Part shown: in pieces, positions 35,379-46,213 of the stretch
Layout: the number at the start of each line of letters is the position of its first letter
How positions within the stretch are numbered: the stretch's first letter is position 1
Origin: Apricaphanius iberus
Lineage: Eukaryota > Chordata > Actinopteri > Cyprinodontiformes > Aphaniidae
Direction: 5' to 3'
DNA: 64,000 nucleotides
NCBI GenBank assembly: GCA_028564705.1
Contig: JAPXFQ010002399.1
Location: forward strand, 937,501 to 1,001,500
The notes under the pieces: model-generated
What the model was told of the DNA's origin: nothing
Database searches by the model: none
Seen by the model: the letters and a program-made list of their open reading frames with translations, nothing else
Made by a program: the position numbers and the translations under genes

Positions 35379-37325
35379 CCATCCATCCATCATCTTCCGC
35401 TTATCCGGGGTCAGGTCGCGGGGGCAGTAGCCTAAGCAGAGAGCCCAGACTTCCCTCTCCCAGGCTACTTGAGTCAGCTCCTCAGGAGGAATCCCGAGGC
35501 GTTCCCAGGCCACCTGGGAGACATAATCCCTCCAGCGGGTCCTGGGTCTTCCCCTGGGTCTCCTCCCGGTGGGACGTGCCCAGAACACCTCACCAGGGAG
35601 GCGTCCAGGAGGCGTCCTGACCAGATGCCTGAGCCACGTCAACTGGCTCCTCTCGATGTGGAGGAGCAGAGGCTCCACTCTGAGCCCCCTCCGGATGACC
35701 GAGCTTCTCACCCTATCTCTAAGGGAGAGCCCAGCCACCCTACAGAGGAAACTCATTTCAGCCGCCTGTATCCGCGATCTCGTTCTTTCGGTCACCACCC
35801 AGCGTTCGTGACCAGAGATGAGGGTAGGAACGTAGATCGACCGGTAAATTGAGAGCTTTGCCTTTCGGCTCAGCTCTCTCTTCACCACGACAGACCGGTA
35901 CAGCGCCTGCATAACTGCAGACGCCTTACCAATCCGTCCATCGATCTCCGCTCCATTTTTCCTTCATTTGTGAACAAGACGCCCAGATACCTTAACTCCC
36001 CCACTTGAGGAAGGACCTCATCCCCGACCCGGAGAAGTCACTCTACCCTTTTCCGGCTCAAGACCATGGTCTCGGATTTGGAGGTGCTGATCCTCATCCC
36101 AGCCGCTACACACTCAGCTGTAGATCACGTTCAGATGAAGCCAACAAGACCAGATCATCTGCAAAAAGCAGAGACCCGATCCTGAGGTCACCAAAACGGA
36201 TCGCCTCAACACCTTGGCTTCGCCTAGAAATCCTGTCTATAAACGTTATGAACAGGACCGGTGACAAAGGACAACCTTGGTGGAGTCCAGCTCTCACTGG
36301 AAATGAGTCCGATTTTCTGCCGGCAATGCGAACCAGACTCTGACACCGTTCATATAGGGACCCAACAGCCTGTATCGAAGGGCCTGGTACCCCATACTCC
36401 TGGAGTACCCCCCACAGGACACCCCGAGGGACACGGTCGAACGCCTTCTCCAAGTCCACAAAGCACATGTAGACCGGTTGGGCGAACTCCCACGCACCCT
36501 CCAGGACCCTGCCGAGGGTGTAGAGGTGGTCCAGTGTTCCACGGCCAGGAAGAAAACCGCATTGTTCCTCCTGAATCCGAGGTTCGACTCTCCGTCGGAC
36601 CCTCCTCTCCAGAACCCCCGAATAGACCTTACCAGGGAGGCTCAGAAGTGTGATCCCCCTATAGTTGCAACACACTCTCAGTCTGCCAATCCAAGGGAAC
36701 TGCCCCCGATGTCCAGGCAATATTGCAGAGCCGCGTCAACCAACACAGCCCTACAACATCCAGAGCCTTGAGGAACTCCGGCCGAATCTCATCCACCCCC
36801 GGTGCCTTGCCACCAAGGAAATTTTTAACAACCTCCGTGACTTCAGCACCAGAGATTGGAGAGCCCGTCCCAGAGTCCTCAGACTCTGCTTCCAAACAGG
36901 AAGGCGTGTCGGTGGGATTGAGGAGGTCTTCGAAGTATTCCATCCACCGACCCAAAACGTCTCGCGTTGAGGTCAGCAGCACACCGCCCCCACTGTAAAC
37001 AGTATTGGTGGCAGACCCCCCCCCCCGATGGTGGACCAGAATCGCTTCGAAGCTATACGGAAGTTGTTCTCCATGGTCTCTCCAAACTCCTCAGTTTTTG
37101 CCTCAGCAACCATCCGAGCCGCACTCCGCATGGCCTATCTTGTACCTATCTGCTGCTTCCGGAGTCCCACAGGCCAAAAAGGCCCGATAGTACTCCTTCT
37201 TCAGCTTGACAGCATCCCTCACCGCTGGTGTCCACCATCGGGTTCGAGGGTTGCCGCCGCGACAGGCACCGACTACCTTACAGCCACAACTACGGTCAGC
37301 CACTTCAACAATGGAGGCATCAATT
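35379..37325 (-). mobile_element. Rex3-like LINE with most of the RT, 5'-truncated
   Basis: The longest Rex3 copy here. On the minus strand: a linker (PRTRWWTPAVRDAVKLKKEY), WMEYFEDLLN, GGKAPGVDEIRPEFLK, NYRGITLLSLPGKVYSGVLE, FVDLEKAFDRVPRGVLW (catalytic aspartate), GLHQGCPLSPVLF and LLFADDLVLLAS (catalytic pair). Then comes the C-terminal region ALYRSVVVKRELSRKAKLS to RGRPRTRWRDYVSQ, and the GATG tail. Frameshifts separate the blocks (near 36660, 36100 and 35345). The endonuclease is absent. It lies inside the right repeat of the Tc1-like element. Confidence 0.85.
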
Positions 37326-38217
37326 TTAGATCTTTAAGTCCATATCATGAAAAATGGAAGAAGAAACAAAGGCGTTGCGTTTATATTTTTGTTGAGGGTA
37401 TATAATATATTTTTCAAAGTACAATCTAAATATGTTTTTGCAGAGTGCAATCTCAAAGAGCAATTTAACAAAAACAATTACTGCTTATACAGAAAAGGCC
37501 TTTGACATTCCCTGCATCCAAATCCTTAGTATTTACTATTTGCTACGTAGCAACTATTACTCACCTGTTAATGTAATACTGCATAGCAAGCGATCGTGTA
37601 ATAGACATGAAATCAGACATACTGCTCCACCATTTTGCATGTCTTTGACCCGAATGAGTTCTGTTGACCCAGATGTTTACGTTATTTTGTCTGGTATGAC
37701 TTAACAACTTAAATGTTTAAACAGTCAAAAAACAATTACAGTAATCAGTAACATCGCTAAATGTACATTTATCTGCTGAAACTGCGGCGGTGTCAGTGGT
37801 TGACAGTTCGTCTGTAGCCATTTTTAGCTAGGTCCTTCTTCTTTTATGATTTCGGGGCGTCCGCTGCCTTGTGGGATAGCGTAGCATCCACCGGGAACTT
37901 TCTGCGTACTAGTCAGATCCATAATGGAGATTTGGATCTACTACATTGCTCAAATACTCCTTTTCATTCGCTACGTAGCAAGCGGAGTGCAGCCATTATG
38001 AGTGCTGAGTGGCGTGTGCACGGTTATTATTTGGGCAGCTTAATGAAGATTTAGCCGTGCGTTTGCCCCCTGGTGGCTCTTAAACTATTGATTGATTCGG
38101 TGTGATAATGAAGAAAGCAGAAGAGCTTGCATTTTGAATGGAAAAATTTAATGATCAGGGTCATTTTATCGTGGCCATCAAAATCGTGATCACGATCAAA
38201 ATCCGATTAATTGCCAC

Positions 38218-38815
38218 TTATAGTTAGAATGGCTTAGGTTATCCTGAGTTATCTCTGTAGTTATACTGCTATAGGTTTAGACTGTTGGAGGACAGACTGA
38301 CCACTTTTCTTCTCTCTTCTACTTTTCTCTTCTAATACTCTACAGATATATTTTTTCTACTGTTACTGTGATTGTTAACCCAGTCTTCTCTCAGTAATTT
38401 TCTCCCCATAGAAGCTCCACATGGTCTGGTATCTTGCTTAACTATAACTCCCCCTGCTGGATGGGGAACAACGGTCCAGATGATGCTCAAAGTCACCAAG
38501 CATCCTCCATGTTGTCTCTTCTCTGACTCCGCTTGTACTGAGCCAGGTTCTGGTTCTGGTTCTGCCGGAGGTTCCTTGCTGTTAAAGGGGAATTTTTTCC
38601 TCTCCATTGTCGCTACAAGCTTGCTCAGGAGTCTGTATGATCCGGGCACAACCTCACGTTGATGACTCATCGCAATCTCCTGGGATTCCTTACATAGAAA
38701 ACGTTTAATTAATTGGAACGTTTGTATAATTGTACTGAAACAACTTTTGTTGTAAATTGCCTTGAGATGACATTAGTAGTGAATTGGCGCTATATAAATA
38801 AAAGTGAACTGAATT
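38218..38815 (+). mobile_element. L2 LINE 3' UTR, starting abruptly
   Basis: From 'ttatagttagaatggc' on it follows the reverse complement of 13356-12622 through the 3' UTR ('tgttggaggacagactgacc', 'gagccaggttctggttctgg') to the tail 'tgaactgaattgaattg'. The coding part expected on its left is absent; hAT sequence lies there instead. Its first 9 bases are the reverse complement of 46001-46009, the first bases of the L2 copy at 46001. Confidence 0.8.
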
Positions 38816-39835
38816 GAATTGCTGCCTTTGCGTCACTGTTGCCTCACATGCCGAAACAAATACACATGGCCAAATCCCCCTCTCCCGACACAGCAAGTAG
38901 ATGGATACACATCGGTTGTGTGTCGGCCCAATTTTACTCATCAGACCGATGGCGATAGGTTAAAAGATTATGAACATCTGCAGATACCAATATTTATGCA
39001 GATATATTGTGCATCCCTAATGTTAACCATGTCATGAGTAGGGTTGGGCATCGTTTGCATTTTAACGATTCCAATTCCGATTCTCACTATCGATTCCTGT
39101 TCTAAACGGTTCTCAATTCCGATTCTTTGAGGTGCAGAAGAGGAAAAAGCAAAACAAAAATTTCCTTTGAAAAACCCTTAACACAGGCCACTTTTGTTTG
39201 TTCTGTCAATCTGTAAAAAAAAATTAAACTTGAACTGTTACTGTAACTTAAGTCAGGGGTAGATAAAGTAGCTATCAGCTAAGTTATTTACAGATGCTTA
39301 ATCTTGATCTTATTTACTTAACGTTACCTAAATGTGGGTGACTCTACATCACTAAGGGGTTGCAGCCTTTTTACCACGTACGGCGTTACTTTTCTGCAGC
39401 AATTTGCTGCGCTGACGGCTTTCCCCTTTCTGCCATGGTGAATGGGGTTTGTCTATTTGCTGGCTGGGGTCTCTGGCCGGTTAGCGTAGCCTTATGCTTG
39501 CGTCACTAGTATATTCACACTTAGCTAGTCTGTAAAGAATAAAACGATCATCATTTTCATGTACCTGATTCCGTTTCCAAAGAGGAGTTGCTGGCTGATG
39601 GTTAAAAGTCCAAAGTGGAGGAAGTGACGGGAGTAGGAGAGCGACGTTCACACATCAAACACGTTAAATTCGTTACCACAATGTAAACCACGCAGCCACA
39701 GAAGGTGTTTTGTCATATTTGTTGTACATCCTCAGTTGGCGCTAAGTTTATCACAGGTGTTGCACTGTGCAAATCCATCCTTTTGTAAATTAAAATGAAG
39801 CCAGACTTTCGAGCAGCGTCTACGCACCATGTTGT
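38816..39835. repeat. hAT-type MITE ends and unassigned DNA
   Basis: 'cagatatattgtgcatcccta' (about 39000-39018) is a right MITE end, and 'tagggttgggcatcgtttgc' (about 39041) a left one of another family. No coding signal follows up to 39835. Confidence 0.4.
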
Positions 39836-39837
39836 TG

Positions 39838-39905
39838 GCAGTTGGGGTTAAGTGCCTTGCCCAGGTGCACAACTACTCAACCTACTGAGCCACAGTCGCC
39901 CAATA
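39838..39905 (-). mobile_element. tRNA-derived SINE fragment
   Basis: In reverse complement it reads 'gactgtggctcagtaggttg', like a polymerase III A box, and continues to 'gggcaaggcacttaacccc', a frequent fish SINE body. The B box is missing. A similar head fragment lies at 41870-41915. Confidence 0.5.
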
Positions 39906-39924
39906 AGAATTAGTACCCTAGCTT

Positions 39925-40628
39925 TGCTTTAAATAGCCCATTTTACTGTCAAATGAACTGTATCTTGTTCTTTGCAGACATAGGTAAATGCTATGAAAAT
40001 AATTGAAATAATTATGACTAAGGCTGAAAATATATTTGTTGTTTAACCTCACACTGACATAAGCAGCAGGCTGAATTTGGACTTGCTTTGCATGTAGGAC
40101 TGAATAGTTCAGCTGGGGGCAGAGTACAGAACTCAGACCGGATGTAGTACTGTGGCAGTGCGGACGTATCCACAAAACATACATGGTGACCATCAGGATT
40201 GTTAGCAGGTATAGAAAACATATTTACATATTTACTGCTATTGTTGATTTCTTTCCTACTGGTTTTGCCGCCTCTGACCGCGTGTACCTACAGACGGTCA
40301 CATAGCGCTCTACACTCCCACCTACTGGTTACTCGCAATAGCGCTTGTAAAAGACATGTTTGTTTCACGTCTGACCTTTTAAAGCCGATAAACTCCCAAT
40401 TACAGACATGACTCCTCTTTTAGGAATTACTTCCTGTGGGTCAGAATTGTGAGCTTCACTCTGACAGCTCCTGCTAACAGCTGTACTTAAGCATTACACA
40501 GAGAAATCGGTCCCCACTGAAATTCTTCCCTGACATTAAACGTTCCGGACGTTGTCTGAGCTATACACCAAATTCCTATCATAATGAAAATAAACTGGTT
40601 TTCGGTATGATCTGGCATACCCCACAGG
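39925..40628 (+). mobile_element. Truncated copy of the 18777-19656 hAT-type family
   Basis: Shares 'aaatagcccattttact', 'gggggcagagta', 'tcctactggttt' and 'ctggttttcggtatgatc' in the same order and orientation. The first 150 bp or so are missing. Confidence 0.7.
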
Positions 40629-40639
40629 CCGAATAAAAT

Positions 40640-41215
40640 CTATTTTAAAAAGACGCCCCCTGGAATCTGCCACCAACGCATTTCTTACCTTACAGCTTGA
40701 CTATTCAAACTCAGTACTCTACGGCATCAACTTATCTACTATTGCTTAACTTCAGCTTGCGCACAATGCAGCTGCATAATTTAAGATTCTGCTATTTGTT
40801 CTTAAGTCACTCCATGAGCTGGTGCCTGCATATTTGTTAAGACTTTCATTTTTCTATATCTACCTGCTCGGTCTCTTAGTTCAGCTGCCCATCTTTTACT
40901 TTTCACCCTAAAGTCCGGTATAAATGTCGTGGTTATGGCACCTTCTCAGCCTCATTCCTTTTTTTCATAAGGCAGTCCTCATCTGTCAATGTTTAAGTCT
41001 CAACCAAAAATCTACCTTTACCATTTAGATTTTCCTTCTTCCTAACTTTCCTTCTGAACTAATTTCACTCATTTTATTTGATTGTATCCTCTCTCTTTGT
41101 ATCTTTCATCTTTTTATGTATTTTTAAATTTTGTTTTATGTTTCTGTGCAGTACCTTGGTTGGCTCTCACGCTGTTTCTAAGAGTGCTTTACAAATAAAC
41201 TCAGTATGGTATGGT
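40640..41215 (+). pseudogene. L2-like LINE C-terminus and 3' UTR
   Basis: Readable LDYSNSVLYGINLSTI, LQLAHNAAA and FKILLFVLKSLHELVPAYL are the conserved end of L2-type RTs. The tail 'gagtgctttacaaataaact' plus 'atggtatggta' ends it. Stops and shifts occur throughout. Confidence 0.65.
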
Positions 41216-42554
41216 AGCTTCTACGAGCAGAGACGTAGTCTGCTCTCTCCAGGCTGCAAACTTAAGCTTCCTGTGGACGATCACAAGCCAAGGTAGATAA
41301 CAGCATGAAAACGGATTTTACGTGACGTAGACAGGACTGGCTTTCTCTGACTCGCTCATTTTTGTTGTGCACATCTTTCTGTGGCTAATGCACGCAATGG
41401 GGAAAAGGTTCACATCCGGCATGCATTTGGAGCTTAGAGTGACTGATTGGATTTTACAAAGAACATGTGTCACACGATTTCTCAGCAAATCAGACCTTTA
41501 AAAAAAAACACCCAAACAATATGGCGTATGACTGCCCCCTTGTGACACTTTTGCAGCTGTATGCTGCTACCCAAGGTTATGGATAAAAAAAAGCAGGTTT
41601 GTATTAACTGTACACCATTGATGATTTTTTCCAGTCCAACATGTCAAACATGCATACTGAATACCCCAAGGTTTCAGTGGATCAAACAGCAGGTCTGGTT
41701 CTAGCAGGTAGCGCCAAAAGCCAACATAACCAGCAGAAAGTAAAAAAGAGATCTGCAAGTATATAAGACCAATCTGTTGTTTTATTAGCCAAACACAAAC
41801 CTCAGGCTGCAGCTTGTCCTACGCTGCACACCTGTGGTGTATTCAAGGAACATACTCGCTCTTTAACAGTATGACTCGTTCTCTGCTACCTACTCAACCA
41901 CAGTCACCCATAGCTGAATGAAAGAATGGTGTATTTCTTAAACCTAAATCACAGCGGCTCTGCAGTGGAAGCTGCGTACAACTTCCAGAAACACAGGAAA
42001 CCACTTAGTCCAATCGCAGCATTCTCAGCCTATCATAGCCTCCATATAAAGTCTGGTTTTTCTGGATGCCACATGAGGGTTTCAATGAAGTTAAGAGCCA
42101 GACATGGAGAGACCCGTGGCCCAGGCGAGGTGTATCTGGTATAATTCAAAATGAAACCTGTGTTGCATTGCAGTTGGGGCTTTTCTTTTATTATTAACAG
42201 GGAGTACTTCTTTATACATTATGTAATTTTTTTCAAAATAGGTTTCACACCTTTGCTAAGCATTCATTGCTGTCACGTTGCACACATTAATCGAATTCGC
42301 TGTGAATGGCAGTCCGTTCCGCACTCACGGTATGACTAAGGCATACACAGAACTTATGGGTCAGCATATTTTCAGAACACTTGAATCAAGAAAATAAATG
42401 AAAATGTCCATATGCCTTTTTTAAACAAAGGCCTATGAAATTAAAGAAGCTTTTTTATCCAAGTCTTTCCTTTCAATTCCTCAACTTAATTTGAGTAAAG
42501 AACTGAGTGGAGATTTGATTGAATTCTAAAGTCTGCCACCCCACTGTACTGTTC
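41216..42554. other. No gene; SINE head fragment near 41870-41915
   Basis: Apart from the SINE-like piece (reverse complement 'gtgactgtggttgagtaggt'), no family or gene is recognised. ORFs reach 72 codons only. Confidence 0.45.
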
Positions 42555-42727
42555 CGCTAGCTGAACTTCTGCGTTGCTTGTGTTTGCTGCTTTGCCACTT
42601 CAAACGCAGATAATGCCTGAAAAATTGACACGGCACACAACGCACACAAAGCGCTGCAGAGACTCTACCATAGGCTTTACATGAATCAGGACGCTCTTGA
42701 CGCTGACGTTTGGGCAGTGTGAACGAA
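42555..42727 (-). mobile_element. Fragment of the 1051-1796 Harbinger MITE family
   Basis: Reverse complement of 1060-1240: 'gctagctgaacttctgcgtt', 'cgctgcagagactct' and 'cgctgacgtttgggcagtgt' are shared. It retains one end only. Confidence 0.7.
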
Positions 42728-43409
42728 ACAAGAGTCCAAATCAAACTGAACTTTAAGAAATGTCATAACTGACATTACCCCTGCTGTAACCATTGATTCA
42801 TTACATCATTGGCAACAATACTGTATATATGATTATGTATTAAATAAAAGCAACTAAATCATGTTCTCTTGTTAAGTCTGTAAAACGGTAGTTGAGTTTT
42901 CTTTTTGCTTTGGTTCCTAACTGATATGCAGACAGGATAAAGTGGTCGAGCAGAGAGGAAAATCAGAGCTGTCCTTCAGGAACACCAAGTTTATGGAACA
43001 GTGAGGAGGGCTGCAGATAACTGAGGGGAAGTGATGGAGGAGTGGGAGAAACAGGTTCCAGACCAGACCAAGCCCTCAGGTTCCTGCTTTTGTAGCCAAG
43101 TTGTCCAGACTTCACACACAGTGTTCACACAAATGTCTGAAGGACTTCACCTTAGATGTGCAACACTTTATGCCATGTGAGTAATGTTTGGAAGCATTTT
43201 TAAAGTTGGAAACAGTAGCTACTGGTCTGGCTCTCAGAAAACCTAAAGCAGTTTAAGGGATTGTGGAAAATAATGAAACTATTTTATTATTTTTTTAATC
43301 TCAGCCATTTGGTTTGAAGAACATGCTAAACAGTTGTATGTAGAGAACCTTTTGGTCTCAAACAATGTCAGCTTGGAGGCTGATGGAGCAGTGTGCTGCT
43401 GGGTCTCAC
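42728..43409 (-). other. Start of the CADPS-family first intron; no repeat recognised
   Basis: The stretch next to the exon's splice donor (GT at 43408-43409 on the minus strand). It holds no further exon and no recognised transposon. Confidence 0.5.
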
Positions 43410-43748
43410 CTTCTGCTGCCTCCGGGCCATGTCGGTGGGCTGCTTGGCGTTGAACGGGTAGGAAATACACCGTAGAACAAAGACGTAAATCTGCAGCTTG
43501 CTCCTCCGCTCCTTTTCCTCCTTCTGGGAACGCTCTCGCTCCTTCTCCTCCTCATTGTCACATGCAGATGGGGAGTCCTTTGCACTTTTACTGTGGGCTG
43601 CCACGGACTGCAGCTGCTGACCGCCCGGCCGCCTGATGTCTCCCCGCTTTCCTGCCACTGAGAGGGCGGTCGGTTTCTTCGGGGGCTCCTGGGTAACTTC
43701 TGGGTCGGACTCCCCGCCCGTGTCTTCGCTAGAGGACGGGTCCAGCAT
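43410..43748 (-). CDS. cadps: First coding exon of a CADPS/CAPS-family gene
   Basis: The 113 codons start MLDPSSSE, the invariant beginning of calcium-dependent secretion activators, and pass through a variable low-complexity region. A charged stretch (about residues 67-84) follows, and then the conserved [12 protein letters not shown] and [17 protein letters not shown]. The exon ends after K113 in phase 0 at AAG|GTGAGA, a consensus splice donor. CAPS proteins (about 1,300 residues with C2, PH and MUN domains) bind PIP2 and SNAREs and prime dense-core vesicles for Ca2+-triggered release in neurons and endocrine cells. Those domains are encoded by later exons not seen in this window. Whether the paralogue is cadps or cadps2, or a fish duplicate, is not decidable from this exon. 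The start is fixed by homology. Confidence 0.87.
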
Positions 43749-44130
43749 GGTGCCTAGCGTTCCAACTCAGCTTTAAACTGGCAGATTAAGACGGAAAAGT
43801 CCTGTGTACGCGCTGGTTTGTTTGTTTTAGTTGACGTGGCGCTCCCGCCGCCAGCACTATACCTTTCAGCGCCTTTCTTTCTTTTCCCCTACTAGAACTA
43901 GTGCTGTGATGGAGTCACGACCCGAACCGAACCAAAGGCTGAGTGTGCTGTTGGCCGCAGGCAGGCGGGCACGGTTTCCGGGGTAAATATGAAGATGTCG
44001 CCGCGCGAGCTTCGCTCCTTCACATGCAGAGAGAGTGTGTTGGTATGGCAGCGCGCGCCAGCTGCTACGGAGAGCTCGAGCCCCAGGTGAGCAACCTGTG
44101 GCTGCAGCAGAACGAGGATGTGTAAGGAGG
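43749..44130 (-). promoter_or_regulatory. GC-rich 5' UTR/promoter region of the CADPS-family gene
   Basis: The DNA immediately upstream of the exon's ATG is rich in CG dinucleotides ('gcgctcccgccgcc', 'gatgtcgccgcgcgagc', 'cagcgcgcgccagc'), unlike the AT-rich surroundings, as in vertebrate CpG-island promoters. The transcription start cannot be located by eye. ORFs in it (92 codons minus, 82 plus) are explained by composition. Confidence 0.6.
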
Positions 44131-44149
44131 ACCAAAACTGACATAATTA

Positions 44150-44452
44150 CAAATAATAGTAGAAATATATATATTTTCCTGCAATGTGCATTTTTACAAA
44201 TATATATATTTTTTTCCTTTTCCTTATTACGTGTATTTTGTCAAGAAATATATATATATATTGCTTTTTCCTATTTCTTTTAGTTACATTTCTGTCAAGA
44301 AAAATATCTGATTTTTTCCTTTTCCTTATACATGCATATACAGCAAAAAATAATACCTTTGCTTTTCCTTTTACTTGCATTGCTGGCAAAAAATAAATAA
44401 ATAATATATACATATATAATTTTAATTTTCCTAATTACATGCCTTTTTGTAT
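44150..44452. repeat. Degenerate tandem repeat upstream of the CADPS exon
   Basis: Six or so diverged units of 43-62 bp, each with an A/T-rich start ('aaatatatatat'), a pyrimidine block ('ttttccttttcctta'), a 'ttacatgcat'-like piece and 'tttNtgtcaag' or 'ggca'. Unit starts are near 44150, 44198, 44247, 44300, 44345 and 44389. No transposon ends are visible. Confidence 0.6.
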
Positions 44453-44456
44453 ATAT

Positions 44457-44461
44457 CTATA

Positions 44462-44497
<36 letters not shown>

Positions 44498-44512
44498 TAT
44501 ATATATATGTGT
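44457..44512. repeat. TA microsatellite
   Basis: TATCTA and TA units next to the degenerate tandem repeat. Confidence 0.85.
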
Positions 44513-44694
44513 GTGAGTGTGTGTTTTTTTTTCCAGCTACTGCAAACCACGCCCCCAGTCGCCTCCGGTGTTCTGACTGTTTGTGCTACCTGGTCAGAAT
44601 GTCCTACCGTAGCACACATTGATGGCTATGGCTATCAGTCGGTGCTATCCTTCGGGAATGTTCAACATGTTTACATCCAGAAAAACAACAGCTG

Positions 44695-45480
44695 TTGGAA
44701 TATGCATTAGTTTTGGATGCCATTCCTAGCAACTTACTACAACTGTTTAAAGGGATTCATGACACTAGTCCATTCAAAACACAAGCAATCTTTTTGGCAG
44801 ATGTTGATATTTGTTGCAGTTCAATCTCTAATAAACAAATTAGAAATTTATTACACAACACCACCCTACCAGCAGGAAGGTTTTATTGGGATTCGATATT
44901 TATGAACATAAACTGGGCTTCTGTTTGGATAACTGGAAATAAATATTGCTTAAATAATAAAGTAAAGGAGGTTTTGTTTAAAATATAACACTTTATATAC
45001 CCTGTTAAAAAGTCCTTGAGTAGATTTGTTGTAGACATGGAACAATTGTGTACGTTCTGTGAGATTGAAGAGGAAACCATACTCCATCTCTTTGGGAAAT
45101 GTATGGATGCAAATAGTTTCTGGATAAATGTTGGAAATTATATTATTAGCATAACTAAAAAATCTATTAAATTGTCGGCTCAAGATGTTATAATTAGCTG
45201 TCTTACTGAAAATGGAGATAAGGATTTTATTTTTTTAACACATTTGTTTTTGATGATAGGGAAATTTGTTATACATAAGGCTAAGTTGTCTAATACCAAA
45301 CCAAGATTCCAACAATTTTTGATAGAAACTAAACAGTACAGTACTATTATAAAACAACGTAAAAATAAAAAAGCTATTAGAACTAATTTGATATTTGAGA
45401 AGTTTAACATTTGTTGAACCCCGATATCTGTTGAACAGGAAACATTTTATTTATTTATTTATTTATTTTTTTTGTAAAAT
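44695..45480 (+). pseudogene. L1/Tx1-group LINE ORF2 C-terminus with one nonsense codon
   Basis: Two open stretches (44695-44988 and 45016-45417) are in the same frame, separated by a single TAA at 44986-44988. The first holds WASVWITGNKYCLNNKVKEV, the second SLSRFVVDMEQLCTFCEIEE and TILHLFGKC: a C-x2-C-H-C zinc-knuckle like that at the end of L1-group ORF2 proteins. It ends with FEKFNIC, then a T-rich stretch and 'ttaataaaac'. The RT core was lost by 5' truncation. The protein differs from the L1 at 47-52 kb, so it is another family. Confidence 0.7.
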
Positions 45481-46000
45481 CATTTAATAAAACTATCTGT
45501 AATTGATATTTTTTTCTGTATAGTTTTTTATTCTACTTGTATATGTTTCAGCGTCCCCTGAGTGAATGACCTTCTGTTGTAATGTTGATTGTGCAATAAA
45601 GTGGCTGCATCCTCCCCTCGCCGGATCGGGCTGAACCCTCCATCTCCCTCTACTCCCTGCCTGGAAATCCAGGAGGAAAGAAGGAGGTAAGTGGGTAAGT
45701 ATTGTAGTGCTTATGCATCTCTCTTTGCTCATAGGACTGCGCCCTCTCCAGAGTCTATGTGTTTGAGAGATAATATTATTGAAAAGTGATATAACTGGAG
45801 TAGATAAAGGTCCACTCTTCCGAAGACTCTGGCATTATCATTGTCCATCACTTTCTAGCCTTAAAACCTGGTGTAAATCTTTTTCCATCCTGATTCATGA
45901 TTCAACCTTTGTTCAATTCTCTAATCATTTTATTCTGGTGAATTAAATATATTACTGTTAGAAATCGGAGAGGGATTATTAGGTGTAGTGTCTATATGAG
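45481..46000. other. No gene recognised
   Basis: Contains a GC-richer piece around 45610-45690 without coding signal. It ends exactly where L2 sequence begins at 46001. Confidence 0.5.
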
Positions 46001-46213
46001 TAACTATAAGCTTTATCAAAAAGGAAGGTTTTAAGCCTAGTCTTAAAAAAAACAGAGTATCTTCCTCACAGACTAAAACTGGGAGCTGGTTCCACAGAAG
46101 AGGAGCCTGGTAACTAAAAGATCTGCCTCCTATTCTACTTTTAGAAATCCTAGGAACTACCAGTAGACCTGCATTCTGAGAACAAAGTGCTCTGTTAGGA
46201 ACATATGGAACAA

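Larger units (their letters stand above)
34424..37398 (+). mobile_element. Tc1-like transposon interrupted by Rex3
   Basis: Left end 'cactcaacaaaaatataaac', right end in reverse complement 'ccctcaacaaaaatataaac', each beside TA. The left inverted repeat runs about 247 bp (34424-34670), and its counterpart resumes at 35295. The Rex3 insertion (35379-37325) sits in the right repeat and about 65 bp of that repeat is missing at the junction. The transposase is cut short by a separate internal deletion at about 35290. Confidence 0.85.
34170..38217 (-). mobile_element. hAT-type element (31196 family) interrupted by a Tc1-like element
   Basis: Left part 34178-34360 starts 'tttgcacgattatgac' and matches the reverse complement of 32150-32335. 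After the Tc1-like insertion it resumes at about 37400 ('aggcctttgacattccctgc') and ends near 38213 with 'gatcaaaatccgattaattg'. The last 10 or so bases of the expected end (gcagccc) are missing where L2 sequence begins. Confidence 0.65.

Noticed and set aside
43866..44283. ORFs upstream of the CADPS exon (92 codons minus, 82 plus)
   Set aside because: They lie in the GC-rich promoter-like region and run into the AT repeat; no similarity is recognised.
38218..46009. Twin-priming (5' inversion during L2 insertion) as the cause of the inverted L2 pieces
   Set aside because: Twin priming would put the inverted 5' part directly upstream of the 3' part; here it lies 7.8 kb on the other side.
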